From Rhipicephalus microplus (Eukaryota; Arthropoda; Arachnida; Ixodida; Ixodidae), in the NCBI RefSeq assembly GCF_043290135.1, contig NC_134705.1:53971771-54035770 (forward strand): a stretch of DNA of 64,000 nucleotides, given 5' to 3'. A program made the position numbers and the translations under genes. This document shows, piece after piece, positions 1 to 9,950 of the stretch. Numbering within the stretch: position 1 is the stretch's first letter; each line of letters begins with the position of its first letter. The notes beneath the pieces are model-generated. The model was given only the letters and a program-made list of their open reading frames with translations. It was not told where the DNA came from and searched no databases.

Positions 1-2204
1 TGACTTGTCTTTTTTTTTCTGACGGTGGCACCCCAGCTACAGTCCCCAGCCGTCTGCTGTCTTCACAGCATTCACGTCTTTGTGCGAGCGTCTGTCACCA
101 TCGGCCGACTCGGACGCATGTTCGAGAGAACGCTTGTCTAATTTGTAATGTGTATTAACGCTGGCGCGATGCTCTTCACTGCAATGTCATCTCACCCCCC
201 CCCCTCATTTCCTATACTTTCTCTCCTGTCTAAACAAATGAGCACCTTCACCCAAAACTCTGTCGGCGAAGGTCTCTGTGTCAGGGCAGCACACAGTCGT
301 ACACGAGGAGATGTGTGCACTCCCCCTCCATACAGCCAGAGAAAAAAAATGTTTGACAGCATTGGTTCCCCAAGCCGCCTGAAGCAGGAAAGCCCCCGTA
401 ACCACGGCTAAGCCGCGCCTCCCCGTTTCCCGAAGAAAACCCACGCACCGAACAAAACACACGTTTGGTTTGTACCAGGGGGGGGGGGGGGCTGCCGCTG
501 TTGCCACGCAGAAGAACACTACCATAACGCACCACCACACAAGCATCTCCGTCCACCGATTCACCCTTGAGCGGCTCATGTCTGTGAGTCGCAGCTCATA
601 GAAGGCAGATGGCAATTGTCTTATCTCACGTTTGTTCTCGAACGAGTCATTCAAGGAGCCGTTCAGTCACAATTGAAATTTCAAAAATAAACAGCCAATC
701 ATTCATTTAACTCTTAACATTTTGTTGCGAAATTTCGATGAAGAAAACCAAATTAAAATTTTTTTGAACCTTGTAGAGCTTGCGACTTTTTTGCAGCATT
801 TAAAAATCTCGAACACGCTTGAGCACTTTTAATGACGTCAACCTAGTGACCAAAGAACAGTTGAACAATTGTCGAACGTGTTCGGAAAATGGGGCGCTCG
901 GTAGATCAAGCCCAGGGAATCAGGCTTTCGTGAATCTCGAGCTGATAGCTGGTCGTCCCGCACTGCGAGTACTCCAGGATGTGATGATTTGATTATTATT
1001 GTAATCAATTTATTCGGAACTTCGCTTGGTTCCTACGACTAGGAACATATCCGTGTTCGCATTCCGAAGCAAAGGGGACATTGTGGAGTATTTTTCTACA
1101 CCATTAGTTCCTTCTACTGCATTATCATGCTCAATTTAGTCATGCAGGCCTCAGTTTATGCTGAGTACAAGGCTACAACGCTTTCTCTAGGTCCAGGTTT
1201 AGTTAGCCAAAATCAAAGCTGGACGTTATGTAAAAGTGAAAAGTCTGCCTATTCGTAAAAGAAACACCTCGGAATAAGTTGGCGTACAAACAAATGCATT
1301 ATTCCAAGGGATACTGAATGGATAAAAAATTATCCTCACGTTGGTTACCATTGATACTCCACACGAAACAAGCGAATGCTCTATGGACGACCTGCTCCCA
1401 TCTCCCCAGCGGTTTCTTACCTGGCTATTGCGACAAAAAAGACATTGCATAGCTGCGCACAGACAGACAAAGTTCTTTCCACCCCGTGCATGCTTTTGAG
1501 GCGCGCTTTAGAAGCGTGAGTGGTGAGGATCAGTGCGGCCCTGTGGTTCGTATTGGATGCAAACACACAAGGTACCCGAACCGTGGTGCACTGTTCCATC
1601 TAACGCCAGCAAATCTAGAACGTTTTGTTCGCCATTAACGAAATTTAAGCTATCTTCATATTCATGACTGCTCAAGACGTGAGGCAAAACTGCTTAGTCT
1701 TCTTCAACACTACTTTGCCAACATGAATGTACGCTAAGTGTTCAGTTTAGCAATAACAAGTTTAAACGTAAACAATTTAACTATCACCATCCGTTCAAAC
1801 ACGCTGACCATGCAAATATTATATGTAGTGGAAGGACTGCTCCTATGCGAATTTGTAAGGTGGTTTTTCTGCAAGAGATATGATAATGATACCACGCTCT
1901 CATCTCTCACTCTTGGTAACATGTTTTGCGTACTTTAGCAATTTTATAGCTTCTCTTAAGACCAGCTTATGAGGGCGTTCATTACTTGCTCGAAAAACTA
2001 TAATGATGCAGTTTTCACATTAATGAATTGAAGAAATGGAATTGAACGTCCCCGATATTTCTAGAGTGAGAATTTGCCATTTTTCTCATTCCGAGATATT
2101 GAAATGAGTGAAATTGCGGAAAACCTTATTTCCGCGGAAAGGAGATGAAATAAAATGAATATGTCCATTCCGCAACACTGCCTACCCTCGACGTCACGGT
2201 ACTC
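1..2204. other. No gene recognised; unique-looking DNA
   Basis: I see no open frame here with recognisable domains or long coding potential. The stretch holds a poly-G tract near 479-491 and a poly-C tract near 197-205. A short AT-rich segment near 985-1050 resembles the 3' ends of the LINEs further along only vaguely. Small open frames of 60-150 codons occur on both strands, overlap one another and look like chance. Confidence 0.5.
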
Positions 2205-2205
2205 A

Positions 2206-2384
2206 TTGATTGATTGATTGATTTGTGGGGTTTAACGTCCCGAAACCACTAGTTGATTATGAGAGACGCCGTTGTGGAGGGCTCCGGAAATTTTGACCAC
2301 CTGGGGTTCTTTAACGTGCACTCAAATCTGAGTACACGGGCCTACAACATTTCCGCCTCCATCAGAAATGCAGCCGCCACAGCC
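2206..2384 (-). repeat. tRNA-derived SINE, 5'-truncated (Ruka-like)
   Basis: On the minus strand this is the body and 3' end of the window's SINE family. The plus strand starts with the tail (three ttga/attg units), then 'ggggtttaacgtccc', the core with 'ctttaacgtgca', and stops in the segment 'gcagccgccaca'. The tRNA-like head is missing, as expected of a 5'-truncated retrotransposed copy. The family is identified by alignment by eye to the complete copies at 2903-3145, 62387-62628 and 63450-63696. Confidence 0.8.
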
Positions 2385-2902
2385 CACGGTACTCATAGAA
2401 GGCACGTTGAACAGCGTTGTTTGCATTGAAACGCCCGCCAGTGCAGCTGCATCTTAACCTCTTATGGCGTTGGGTCGATAGCAAGACACGCCCGGCCTCT
2501 AACTTTGACAACACCTGCTTCCGTTAGAGCCGTCATTGTTCGGTTGATCTTCATGTTGAATATTCACACACGTGACATTGATATCACCCGATGCTACAAA
2601 CTTCCTGTATGACGCACAAGCCTTGAAAAAATTCTTGTAAGTCGTCGACGAGATAAGGCCAACCGCTGACGTCGCAGTGTAGTGCAACTGCCTGTCGCAT
2701 CGCTTCGCCTGATGGGTATGACGGCAGAATAATTCTGGGGTTGGAACGAGGGGAGACGCTATATCGAGGCCGGTGTCGATCGCTGTTTCTACTCGGGAAA
2801 AGATGTGCATCTTGTGTCTGCAGCGACCGGTGTTCGGAAGCGGAATAACGCACTACATCACACAAGAATGTGTTCAAATACTTGCAAAACAACTCTGTTT
2901 CA
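2385..2902. other. No gene recognised between two SINEs
   Basis: Two overlapping minus-strand open frames of about 100 codons (2499-2810 and 2584-2892) occupy this stretch. Neither shows a motif I recognise, and overlapping frames on one strand argue against both being coding. I see no repeat structure. Confidence 0.4.
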
Positions 2903-3145
2903 ATTGATTGATTTGTGGGGTTTAACGTCCCAAAATCACAATATGACTATGAGAGTCGCCATAGTAGAGGGCTTCGGAAATTTCTACCACCTGGGGTTGT
3001 TTAACGTGCACCCAAATCTGAGCACATGGGCCTACAACATTTCCACCTCTATCGGAAATGCAGCCGCCGCAGCCTTGATTACATCCCGCGACCTGTGGGT
3101 CCGCAGCCAAATACCTTAGCCACTAGATTACCGCGGCGGGGCAAC
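2903..3145 (-). repeat. tRNA-derived SINE, near complete (Ruka-like)
   Basis: A near-full-length copy on the minus strand. Read on plus, it has the (attg)n tail, 'ggggtttaacgtccc', the core 'gtttaacgtgcacccaaatctgagc', and the tRNA-like head that ends 'ccttagccactag..ccgcggcgggg'. The head holds the inverted A- and B-box-like segments of an RNA polymerase III promoter; the B box is diverged ('acatcccgcgacctg'). The open frame at 2805-3119 simply runs through this SINE and should not be read as a gene. Confidence 0.85.
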
Positions 3146-3240
3146 TCTTTATCAAACGAACACAGTTCAGTATATCGTTTACAAGTCGCATAATAAGATA
3201 GCCATGATCTTCCTTTTTCAATAACAATTGCGTTTTTGCA

Positions 3241-3470
3241 CGGACGTGGTGCTCTACTGGCTAAGGTACTCGGGTACTAACCCGCAGGTCACGGGATTGA
3301 ATCCCGGCTGCAGCGGCTGTTGTTTCGATGTAGGAGAAATTGTAGGTCTGTGTGCTCAGATATGGGTCCACGTTAGGGAACCCTAGGCGCTCGAACTTTC
3401 CGTAGCCCTCCACTACGCCGTCTCCCATAATCATGTGGTGTTTTTGGGACAATAAACATCACATGTCAAT
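3241..3470 (+). repeat. tRNA-derived SINE, near complete (Ruka-like)
   Basis: Plus-strand copy about 100 bp from the previous one and facing away from it. The head reads 'gtggtgctctactggctaaggtactcgg', followed by a B-box-like 'gggattgaatccc', then the core 'ctcagatatgggtcc' and the end 'gggacaataaacatcac'. It is diverged from the other copies: 'cacgttagggaaccc' replaces 'cacgttaaagaacccc'. The minus-strand open frame at 3261-3452 is only its antisense. Confidence 0.85.
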
Positions 3471-3882
3471 GAAAAGTTGCGTTTTTCTTAGACAAAAAGG
3501 CTCGTCTGCAGACAGGCATTGAATTACAAGAGGATATGATCACCAGAACAAGCACGAGGTTTTTTTGAAAAAGGCACGTCCTAATTTTGATAATTAAATT
3601 GGGCGTAGCAGCATTAACAGCTTGTGATTGTTACTACCAATTTTTGTTTACTTTTTTTTTCGACTGCCACTTTCACACTTTTGCAACGAGTCACCATGTA
3701 CAGAAGTTTTATGATAACTTGTTCGATAAATGCCTGCGTACATGACCGAATATTGAGTAGTGTTCTCGCGCCACCAATAATATATTGGTACAGCAGGCGT
3801 TGCAGCGTACGAGTTTGCAGCTCAATCGATACCAACAATTACAAAAGAATGTCGAAGAAAAAATTATAAGGATAACTTAGTC
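3471..3882. other. No gene recognised; AT-rich spacer
   Basis: AT-rich DNA between a SINE and the 3' end of LINE-A. Complementary open frames at 3614-3838 (minus) and 3624-3869 (plus) overlap each other almost completely and show no motif. Confidence 0.4.
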
Positions 3883-4135
3883 AATCAATCAATAATTTAT
3901 TCAACGTGCCTAGGAACAACCATAAGTTAGTTGTGTTGGCACCCGCAAAATAAAACAATAACTATAAGCAACGGAACACGGTATACACGCAGGCAAATGA
4001 ATAAGCACGAGATACTACTACCAATATGAATATTCATAATCATATTAATAAAAATCACAGCAATCGATCAGTCAATAACCTATTTAACATGCCCTGGAGA
4101 AACCATAATGTCTGACAAAAAATAAATGAAATGTG
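3883..4135 (-). repeat. LINE-A 3' end, duplicated in tandem
   Basis: Two similar segments follow each other. The first starts near 3883 and the second near 4065. Each has a short tetranucleotide tail ('gtcaatcaatcaa' and 'gatcagtcaat') followed by a related stretch ('ttattcaacgtgcc..ggaacaaccata' and 'ctatttaacatgcc..ggagaaaccata'). Short tandem tails instead of poly-A are typical of CR1/L2-type non-LTR retrotransposons. The arrangement suggests two nested 3' ends or a local duplication. Confidence 0.5.
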
Positions 4136-4239
4136 AAGAGCGAAAATGTACACACACAAGGAAACCAGCGCAAAATGCGAAGAGTAAAAAGACAAGACGA
4201 GAATCACCGAATAGAAGTGAGAAATAAAGGGGAATATAC

Positions 4240-5470
4240 ACAACTATGTGTAAGCTTTTCTGAAAACGGAAAAGAAAAGAACGTGCATCTTGTGAAAAAG
4301 TGTCTTAAGACAGTGCAGACCTGAGTTTAAAATAGTAAACAGTAGACGGTGAAAAACATAAAGATCATGAATGTTAAAAATATAGAGTCTGTATTTTGTG
4401 AGCGCTAGAGTGTTGAACAAGTTGGCAGGCACATGAAATGGTCCAGTCTCTCTATCTAAACTACGCGGAAGCGGAAACTTTACGCAACTGAGCAGTAAAG
4501 GGCAGGACATCATACCGTAAACTAGTTTGTAAAGAAGTGAAAGAGTCACGCGGTTTTGTTGGCAGCGAAGTCATGACAAAGGTAATAATCTGACAGTGTT
4601 ACAACAAGAATTAGAGTAATTTTAAGCAAAACAGTCGTTGCTAATGCTCAATAATTTTTTCTGAACTCAGTGCATAGCCTGAATGGCAGCTTCAGCGATG
4701 TTATTCTAGATCATAAAAGCATATTCAAGTTGTTGCGGATATATTGTGGTGTGCCATTTCTGGAAGGTTGTAGCAGACGTGAATTCACGTGAGATTCTGG
4801 AAACACCACAAAGAGAACGAAGACCTCGCGTGGCTCTACATTCAGTGTGAGCAAAAAATTTGAGTATGTGGGCTATAAAAAAATCAATGTCACTGAACTT
4901 ATAAACCGTAGATTATAACACGGTATTGACACAGTATGAAAATTACACGATGGATTTTTTAGAAGATACACGAATGAACTTAGTCTTTGAGGTATTCAGA
5001 GCGAGGTTGTTGTTGGGACACCGTTCCAAGCAAGAACACAAATCTGGCTGCAGCCAGAGACAGTCGCTAAGTGAATTTCCACAAATACCTTGATGTAATC
5101 AGCATAAAAGAAAAAAGAATAACTAATTGCAAGACAAACGTCGTTAACACAAATAAAAGTTAAGAGTGGGCCAAATACCAATCCTTGAGAGATTGCACTA
5201 GTAACTTTGTACAAAAGGCCGTCTACAGCAACATATCATGATTTATTAAGCCAATAGCTGTGCAAGAGATTCACAACAGATGAGTCAATATCAAAGTTTG
5301 CATGTTCAACCAAAGACAGTGAGTGGATGACTGCGTCAAAATCCTTGCTTAGGTTACAGTACACTACGTCAACTTGTTCTCCGAAAGAGAATTGGGGTGA
5401 TTTGTGGTATGAAACTTGCATGATATCTCGTAGTTGAATGGCCAGTGAAAAACCCATTTTCATCAGTAAT
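4240..5470 (-). pseudogene. LINE-A reverse transcriptase remnant
   Basis: Minus-strand remains of a non-LTR retrotransposon reverse transcriptase, broken by stops and frameshifts. In coding order, 5463-5236 contains 'CNLSKDFDAVIH', matching the conserved 'LDFSKAFDxVPH' motif, followed by a 'WLNKS' segment. Then 5214-4996 contains 'SQGLVFGPLLTFICVNDV' and 'FYADYIKVF', matching the '[18 protein letters not shown]' and 'FADD' catalytic motifs. The FADD aspartates are partly lost (ADY), so it cannot be active. The piece at 4549-4244 ('LLYKLVYG...') fits the C-terminal tail of the same protein. LINE-A lies directly downstream of, and in the same orientation as, LINE-B. Confidence 0.75.
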
Positions 5471-5820
5471 TATTAGTTTTTTACGCTAACATGCAATATA
5501 ATGTGAAGAGCTAGCTCAAAGGTCTTCGATGTGGCACACAGTAGAGAAATCAGACGATAAATAGGAATATCTGTTCGGTAGCCCTTCTTAAATATTGGGA
5601 AAACACGTGCAGCTTTTCACATGCTGGGGAATGTAGAAACGTTCAGCCAGTTACATTTGTGGTAGTCATTACTACGGCAAATGTACTACTACAAGCCTTT
5701 AGTATTGCGGAAGGGATGTCACCTGGTCCCACGGTTTTTACAATTTTAAGCTTCTGTTCCATGAACAGACGTTATTTTCATGCCATTACCGAGCACTAGG
5801 CGTGCTAAATGTCTTGTGCT
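5471..5820 (-). pseudogene. LINE-A upstream reverse transcriptase, heavily decayed
   Basis: By position this should hold the N-terminal half of the LINE-A reverse transcriptase. The minus strand around 5560-5760 gives fragments consistent with the family ('KIVKTVGPGDIPS', 'FPIFKKGYRTDI' in broken frames), matching the 'xIPIFKKGxxxxxxNYRPIS' type of motif. No intact frame remains. LINE-B's 3' end begins at about 5825. Confidence 0.45.
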
Positions 5821-5824
5821 GTTT

Positions 5825-6132
5825 ATTTTTTTTATTTATTATTGCTGTTGGCTGAAGGTGGTTACAGGATGGTTGCGTTACAAGATATGCAATAAAAAAG
5901 GGAAAAAATGCAGTCGCAATCGAGGACAGACTAAAGGTACTGTACACGCAAAAGACACAATGCAGTAGTACACGTTATACAATGATAGAAAAGGTACAAT
6001 GCAAGCAAGAAGAGCTATAGACACTAGAAAATCCTGGTACCATAAATTTTTCCGCGGTCGCTGAAGGAATCAGCTCTTGTACAACAAGAAACGACAGTTT
6101 TCTTTAGGTAAATTAAATCCGCGATGTATAGG
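5825..6132 (-). repeat. LINE-B 3' untranslated end
   Basis: Minus-strand 3' end of LINE-B, next to the C-terminal coding piece at 6133-6330. It ends on the plus-strand side in an AT-rich run 'tttattttttttatttattattg', a plausible 3' tail. The plus-strand open frame at 5780-5968 is antisense to it and shows no motif. Confidence 0.5.
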
Positions 6133-6330
6133 CTATGTGTATGCAGTCGAAGTGAAAAGTTTAGTTATCCCAGCTTCAAATTTGTTCACATTGTCTACTG
6201 TCAGTAGTTCATGTGGCAGTGAGTTCCACTCCTCGATTGTTCTGGACAAAAACGAGTATTTATGTGAATCTATTCGTGCTAGAAGTGGTAGAATATGCTC
6301 TTGGTGGCTGCTTCTGACTGTTCGAGACAC
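6133..6330 (-). pseudogene. LINE-B reverse transcriptase C-terminal tail
   Basis: Sixty-five residues on the minus strand. They contain 'YSFLSRTIEEWNSLPHELLTV', matching the tail signature of CR1/Jockey-like LINE ORF2 proteins, 'SFFPRTIxxWNSLPxxVV', which comes after the reverse transcriptase thumb. It lies in line with the other LINE-B fragments on the same strand and marks the end of ORF2. Confidence 0.75.
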
Positions 6331-6429
6331 TCGCAGTTTTATATATTTTTGGGTATTGAAATTAAACCGGTTACAATTATTAGATACAGAATTTTCAATC
6401 TAGCTATCCTCCTGCGTTGAGCAAGTAAA

Positions 6430-7094
6430 GGCAAGTTTAAATTGTTAATAATCTCGGTTACGGAATCAGTTGATCAGTATTTTGATAAGATGAGACTTGC
6501 GGCTCTTTGAATTTTTTCCAATTCTTTCTACCAGGTTGTTTTTTAAAGGGGTCCCAGACGACGCCCGCGTACTCTAGAGTAGGACGAACAAGCGTTAAGT
6601 ACGCAGTAATTTAGTTTGCTCAGGAGCAAGTTTTAACTTTCGCCTCAAGTACCAGAGCTTTTTCTTAGCCTTTCTCAGCTTTTCTTAGCATATGTTATCT
6701 ATGAGTGTTTTCCAGTTTAGATCATTGGATATAGTAAGTCCGAGGTACTTAAAATAATTTACACAGCTCAGTGCCCTGTCATCCATCTGATATTCGAAGG
6801 AGTGTATATTTTTACTTTTACTGGTTATTGTTATATACATAGTCTTACTGTAGTTTATTTTCATTTTCCACGTATCGCACTAGTCACTCATAATTTTAAT
6901 GTAGAATTTATTGCAATTTGATCACTGCGGCTGGTTACAGTGGTGTAAATTAGGAAGTCGTCTACAAAACGTCGAACCTTAATATTGAGGTTATAGGGTA
7001 AGCAATCTCATTTATGTATTTCCAAGATTGTTTCAGCGCGCGAACAAAGGGAAAAGGAGAGGGCAAACAGAAAGAGCGCATCTTACAAATATGA
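6430..7094 (-). pseudogene. LINE-B reverse transcriptase: FVDD active site and thumb
   Basis: The minus strand reads, in broken frames, a block with 'RRFVDDFLIYTT', whose FVDD codons lie at 6957-6968. It continues with 'YFKYLGLTISNDLKWK' and 'LVRPTLEYAGVVWDPF' (near 6540-6590). These are the YxDD catalytic box and the 'YLGxxI', 'RPxLEYAxxVW' thumb motifs of non-LTR reverse transcriptases. The block is separated from the upstream 'SVLGP..YIND' motif by about 100 bp of unrelated sequence. Stops and frameshifts make it a pseudogene. Confidence 0.75.
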
Positions 7095-7905
7095 CTATGC
7101 ACCAACTAGCCCAAGCTTCCACTCTTGTGAGTCATTTATATAACTGAGAAAATCGTCAGGGCCTAGCACCGATCCCTGAGGGACTCCTGATGTTACAGGG
7201 AACAGTCGGGAATTCTCGCAATTTACCTGTACAAACTGTGTTCTTACTAAATTTGACTTAATCCATTTGATAATATTGATGCTAACGCCAAGACTGAACA
7301 ATATATCAAGAAGTTGAGGGTGCGGAACCAACACCATCTAGAAAAGGTGTTGGCGGAACGCGGTCAAACGCTTTCGAGAAATCTAGGCAGACAGCATTTA
7401 ATTTACATTTCTCGTTTAATATGCTATAAAAATCATGTAGAGTTTCGATGAGCTGTGTAACTGTAGATAATTTTTGCCTGAAATCTTGTTGGTTCGGAAA
7501 AAAGTTATTAATATTTTCAAAGTAGTTAAACAAGCTTCTTGACATCACATATTCCATAATTTTACAGCATGTGGACGTAATTGAAACAGGTCTGTAATTT
7601 GCAATAGTGTGTCTATCACCGGATTTATGAATGGGAGTAATTCTGGCAGTCAGCCAATTAGATGGTAGTTTGTGCTGGTCTAATGACGCCTTAGAAATGT
7701 GACAGAGATACATAGTTACCCATTCCGCATATCGTTTTGAAAACTCATTTGGGATACCATCAAGGTCAGCAGATTTTTTAGTGTCCAGGTTAAGCAGTAA
7801 CGCAAGTACACCCTCCTCTGTGAAAAAGATGTCAGGAATACGCAACATATCATCGGTATGATTCTCAGGAATATCAGATGACGTTGGATCCGAAGGAACG
7901 AACAC
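7095..7905 (-). pseudogene. LINE-B reverse transcriptase palm domain
   Basis: Two minus-strand frames make up this domain. At 7905-7306 the fingers and palm contain 'SADLDGIPN', 'LPSNWLTARITPIHKSGD', 'NYRPVSITSTCCKIMEYV' and 'CLDFSKAFDRVP'. At 7337-7095 the next frame continues with '[13 protein letters not shown]' and 'YIND'. The frame changes near 7335, just after 'FDRVP', so at least one frameshift separates them. Motif order and spacing match CR1/L2/Jockey-superfamily ORF2. Similarity to the intact LINE-C protein at 20288-23137 is clear in every motif, but the two are different families. Confidence 0.9.
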
Positions 7906-8514
7906 AGAATGAAAGTATTTATTGTATTTTCAGCAATTTGCGCACAATCGTTACTAATATTGCCGTCGACACACGCATACTGTGTCTGTTCGCGCGAAGG
8001 GGCAAGTTGACGCGAGAATTGTTGTGGTGAATCTCTCATGAAATTAGGTAATGTTTGCGAATAAAAGTGCTCTTTCGAAGTCTCGAGCAAATGCTTAGGT
8101 GTTCGGGAAAGCTGCAAAATCTCTGTTCTGTTTTTTTTTTCTTTGTTCCAAATTTTGCGTCTTATTTTACGTTTAAGCTGAATTATTTTGCGTTTAATCA
8201 GAGGGTTGCGCTTTCTACTGCCTTGGTTCGTCTTGGCATGAACTTGTCCAGACAGCTACTTACGATATTCTTAAATTATCCCACAAAATGCTGACGTCAG
8301 TTGCCCCATTGAAAGAATACAATGACAACTCGAGACGCTCCAAATTGCTAACATCATCTGCGTTACTGTAGTCTCTTGTACTAATAGCAGACATCGAATT
8401 CTTCGTGGATAGTGCTTCCTTAACAGAAAGCAAAACCAATTTATAATCTGATAATCAATCTTCCACAGAAACACTACATTCTGTTACATTACTGGAACTG
8501 AGTACCAGGTCAAG
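7906..8514 (-). pseudogene. LINE-B ORF2 linker between endonuclease and RT
   Basis: Minus-strand region joining the endonuclease to the reverse transcriptase. Frames at 8117-7716 and 8474-8271 are open but carry no signature motif. The spacing of about 600 bp is close to the corresponding interval in LINE-C (about 20998-21700). Frame breaks are several. Confidence 0.5.
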
Positions 8515-9070
8515 TTACGACTCAAAGGTCGGTGAAATCCTAGTGTTATCCCGAACAACTGGCGTGAGATCGTAACTGAAAGAGAGGATCAACAAGGCTT
8601 TACAATGTGCAACATCTGTTGAACCCACTGTAAGATCAGCCCAACCTATTCCTGGTAGGTTGAAATCTCCCGAAATATTGACACGTGTGCTAGGAGGAAC
8701 GTTATTGCACATGTCGTCCTGCAGACTTTCTATAAATGAATGGGGAACGTTTGGACGTCGGTAGACAGCTCTGATAACAAAGGGAACACCAAGAAACGCC
8801 GTTTTGCACTAAATACTTTCAGTGTTGGGACAGTCATCCATAACGATCAGTTCAATCTCTTTTTTACAAACAATGGCTACGCCTCCGCCGCGCGTATCCT
8901 TATCCTTGCGGGACACGACATAACTAAGAGGGATTAGTTCGCTGTACTTTATTTCAGGGCGTAGCCAAGTTTCCGTCACGACAACATCTGGGTTGTACTG
9001 CATTAGAAGGTGTTCTAATTCCACGGCTTTGTTGGCTAGGCTGCGAATATTAATATTATTAGAACTTAAA
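8515..9070 (-). pseudogene. LINE-B apurinic-type endonuclease domain
   Basis: Minus strand. The N-terminal part (9070-8809) reads 'NINIRSLANKAVELEHLL', then 'VVVTETWL' and 'RGGGVAIVCKK', the first conserved blocks of APE-type LINE endonucleases with the catalytic Glu in 'TETWL'. The later part (8712-8515) has 'GDFNLPGIGW', the Asp/Asn block, and 'VRDNTRISPTFES'. The final SDH block falls past a frame break, and I did not find it intact. This enzyme nicks target DNA to prime reverse transcription in active elements. Confidence 0.85.
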
Positions 9071-9229
9071 TCTCTCGGATTGCTTTTCCTTTGTAATTTT
9101 TTGTACGCCAGCTTGACCCTCCCTTACCAACACTTTTTTGGCACTTTTCGTTTTCGTCCCCGGAAAACGTGTCATTGTCGATCAGAATCTTATCATGCTC
9201 GAGGCGACCCTTTTTGCCACTTTCTCTTA

Positions 9230-9345
9230 CCGCTTTTCCTCTCCCATAAGTTCTTACGCTTTCGTAATGTCACTGCCGAATAATCATCCGCAATCGAGAT
9301 ACTAGTGCCCTGGAGCTTTTTGCAGTTCTGGATTATTTTCATCTT
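9230..9345 (-). pseudogene. LINE-B ORF1 C-terminal fragment
   Basis: On the minus strand, about 35 residues reading 'LQGTSISIADDYSAVTLRKRKNLW' in one frame resemble the C-terminal domain of the LINE-C ORF1 ('NYSIGEDFSRPVQYARKQLL'). The shared pattern is a beta strand, then 'DDxS' or 'EDFS', then a basic helix. It lies between the ORF1 coiled coil and the endonuclease, the expected place. Confidence 0.5.
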
Positions 9346-9609
9346 TTTATTATATAGTCAAAAATCTCATGATAACTGGCCGAATTTCATTTGAGCCCTG
9401 TCTCCCAATTCTGTGAATTCGTTCAACTGTGCTGACTTTCACTTCAAGTGTGTCTTCAAATACATCTCGCTCGACTTTTGTTTTTAGTTTGTCAGTAGTT
9501 TAATTAGTACTTTGTGTTATTCCGAAGATGATTAAACTGCTCCGACGGCGGCGGTATTCTAACTCATTCTTTCATGGGTGTACTGCACAGCACTACTTAT
9601 ATCACTAAC

Positions 9610-9950
9610 TTATGTTTCTAGCTGCTTTATTTTCTCTTCATTTTTCCTTACCGCCCTCACGGTCGTTTCCATTTCTGAAATCTCTTTGTTTATAGCCTCC
9701 ACCTGGTTACTGAAGGAAGCCTGCGTTGTTTTTATTTGATTTATGTTCTTACTCATTGACTTTTGCCCCTCTAAAATTTCCTCGAGCATTTTTTCAACAG
9801 GGTTGCGTCCTGGATTACGCTCTATATCTCTGGACAGTATCAGCAACATAAAAACACATTCCAAGGCACAAGAAGCACACACTTTAGGGCATGGGAGGAC
9901 AATAATGAACCGGTTGTCACTTCGAAAACATTTCCAAAACTTAAAGACAT
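9610..9950 (-). pseudogene. LINE-B ORF1 leader with decayed 2A motif and coiled coil
   Basis: The last 110 codons of a long minus-strand open frame are LINE-B ORF1. From 9950 they give a hydrophobic leader with 'SDNRFIIVLPCP' and 'CALECVFMLLILS', then 'DIERNPGR' at 9805-9828, then a coiled coil rich in K/E/Q heptads, and a stop at 9610. The leader matches LINE-C ORF1 in layout ('AVECAHMIHSLLILS' before 'DVETNPGP'). The 2A consensus D-(V/I)-E-x-N-P-G-P is damaged: the last proline is arginine and the preceding Gly of 'SGD' is Arg, so ribosome skipping is unlikely. The RNA-binding domain that should follow is lost apart from the fragment near 9230-9345. Confidence 0.8.
9805..9828 (-). other. 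Decayed 2A ribosome-skipping motif (LINE-B)
   Basis: Eight codons reading DIERNPGR. It aligns with the intact DVETNPGP of LINE-C. The C-terminal Pro needed for skipping is replaced by Arg (codon cgc), a single-base change from ccc. Confidence 0.8.

Noticed and set aside
2805..3119. Plus-strand open frame of 104 codons
   Set aside because: It runs through an antisense SINE; the 'GFGNFYHLGLFNVHPNLS' type of peptide is a translation of the SINE core and recurs at 62335-62604.
3241..3320. A functional tRNA gene
   Set aside because: The tRNA-like head is part of a SINE and does not form a proper cloverleaf; it continues into the SINE body.
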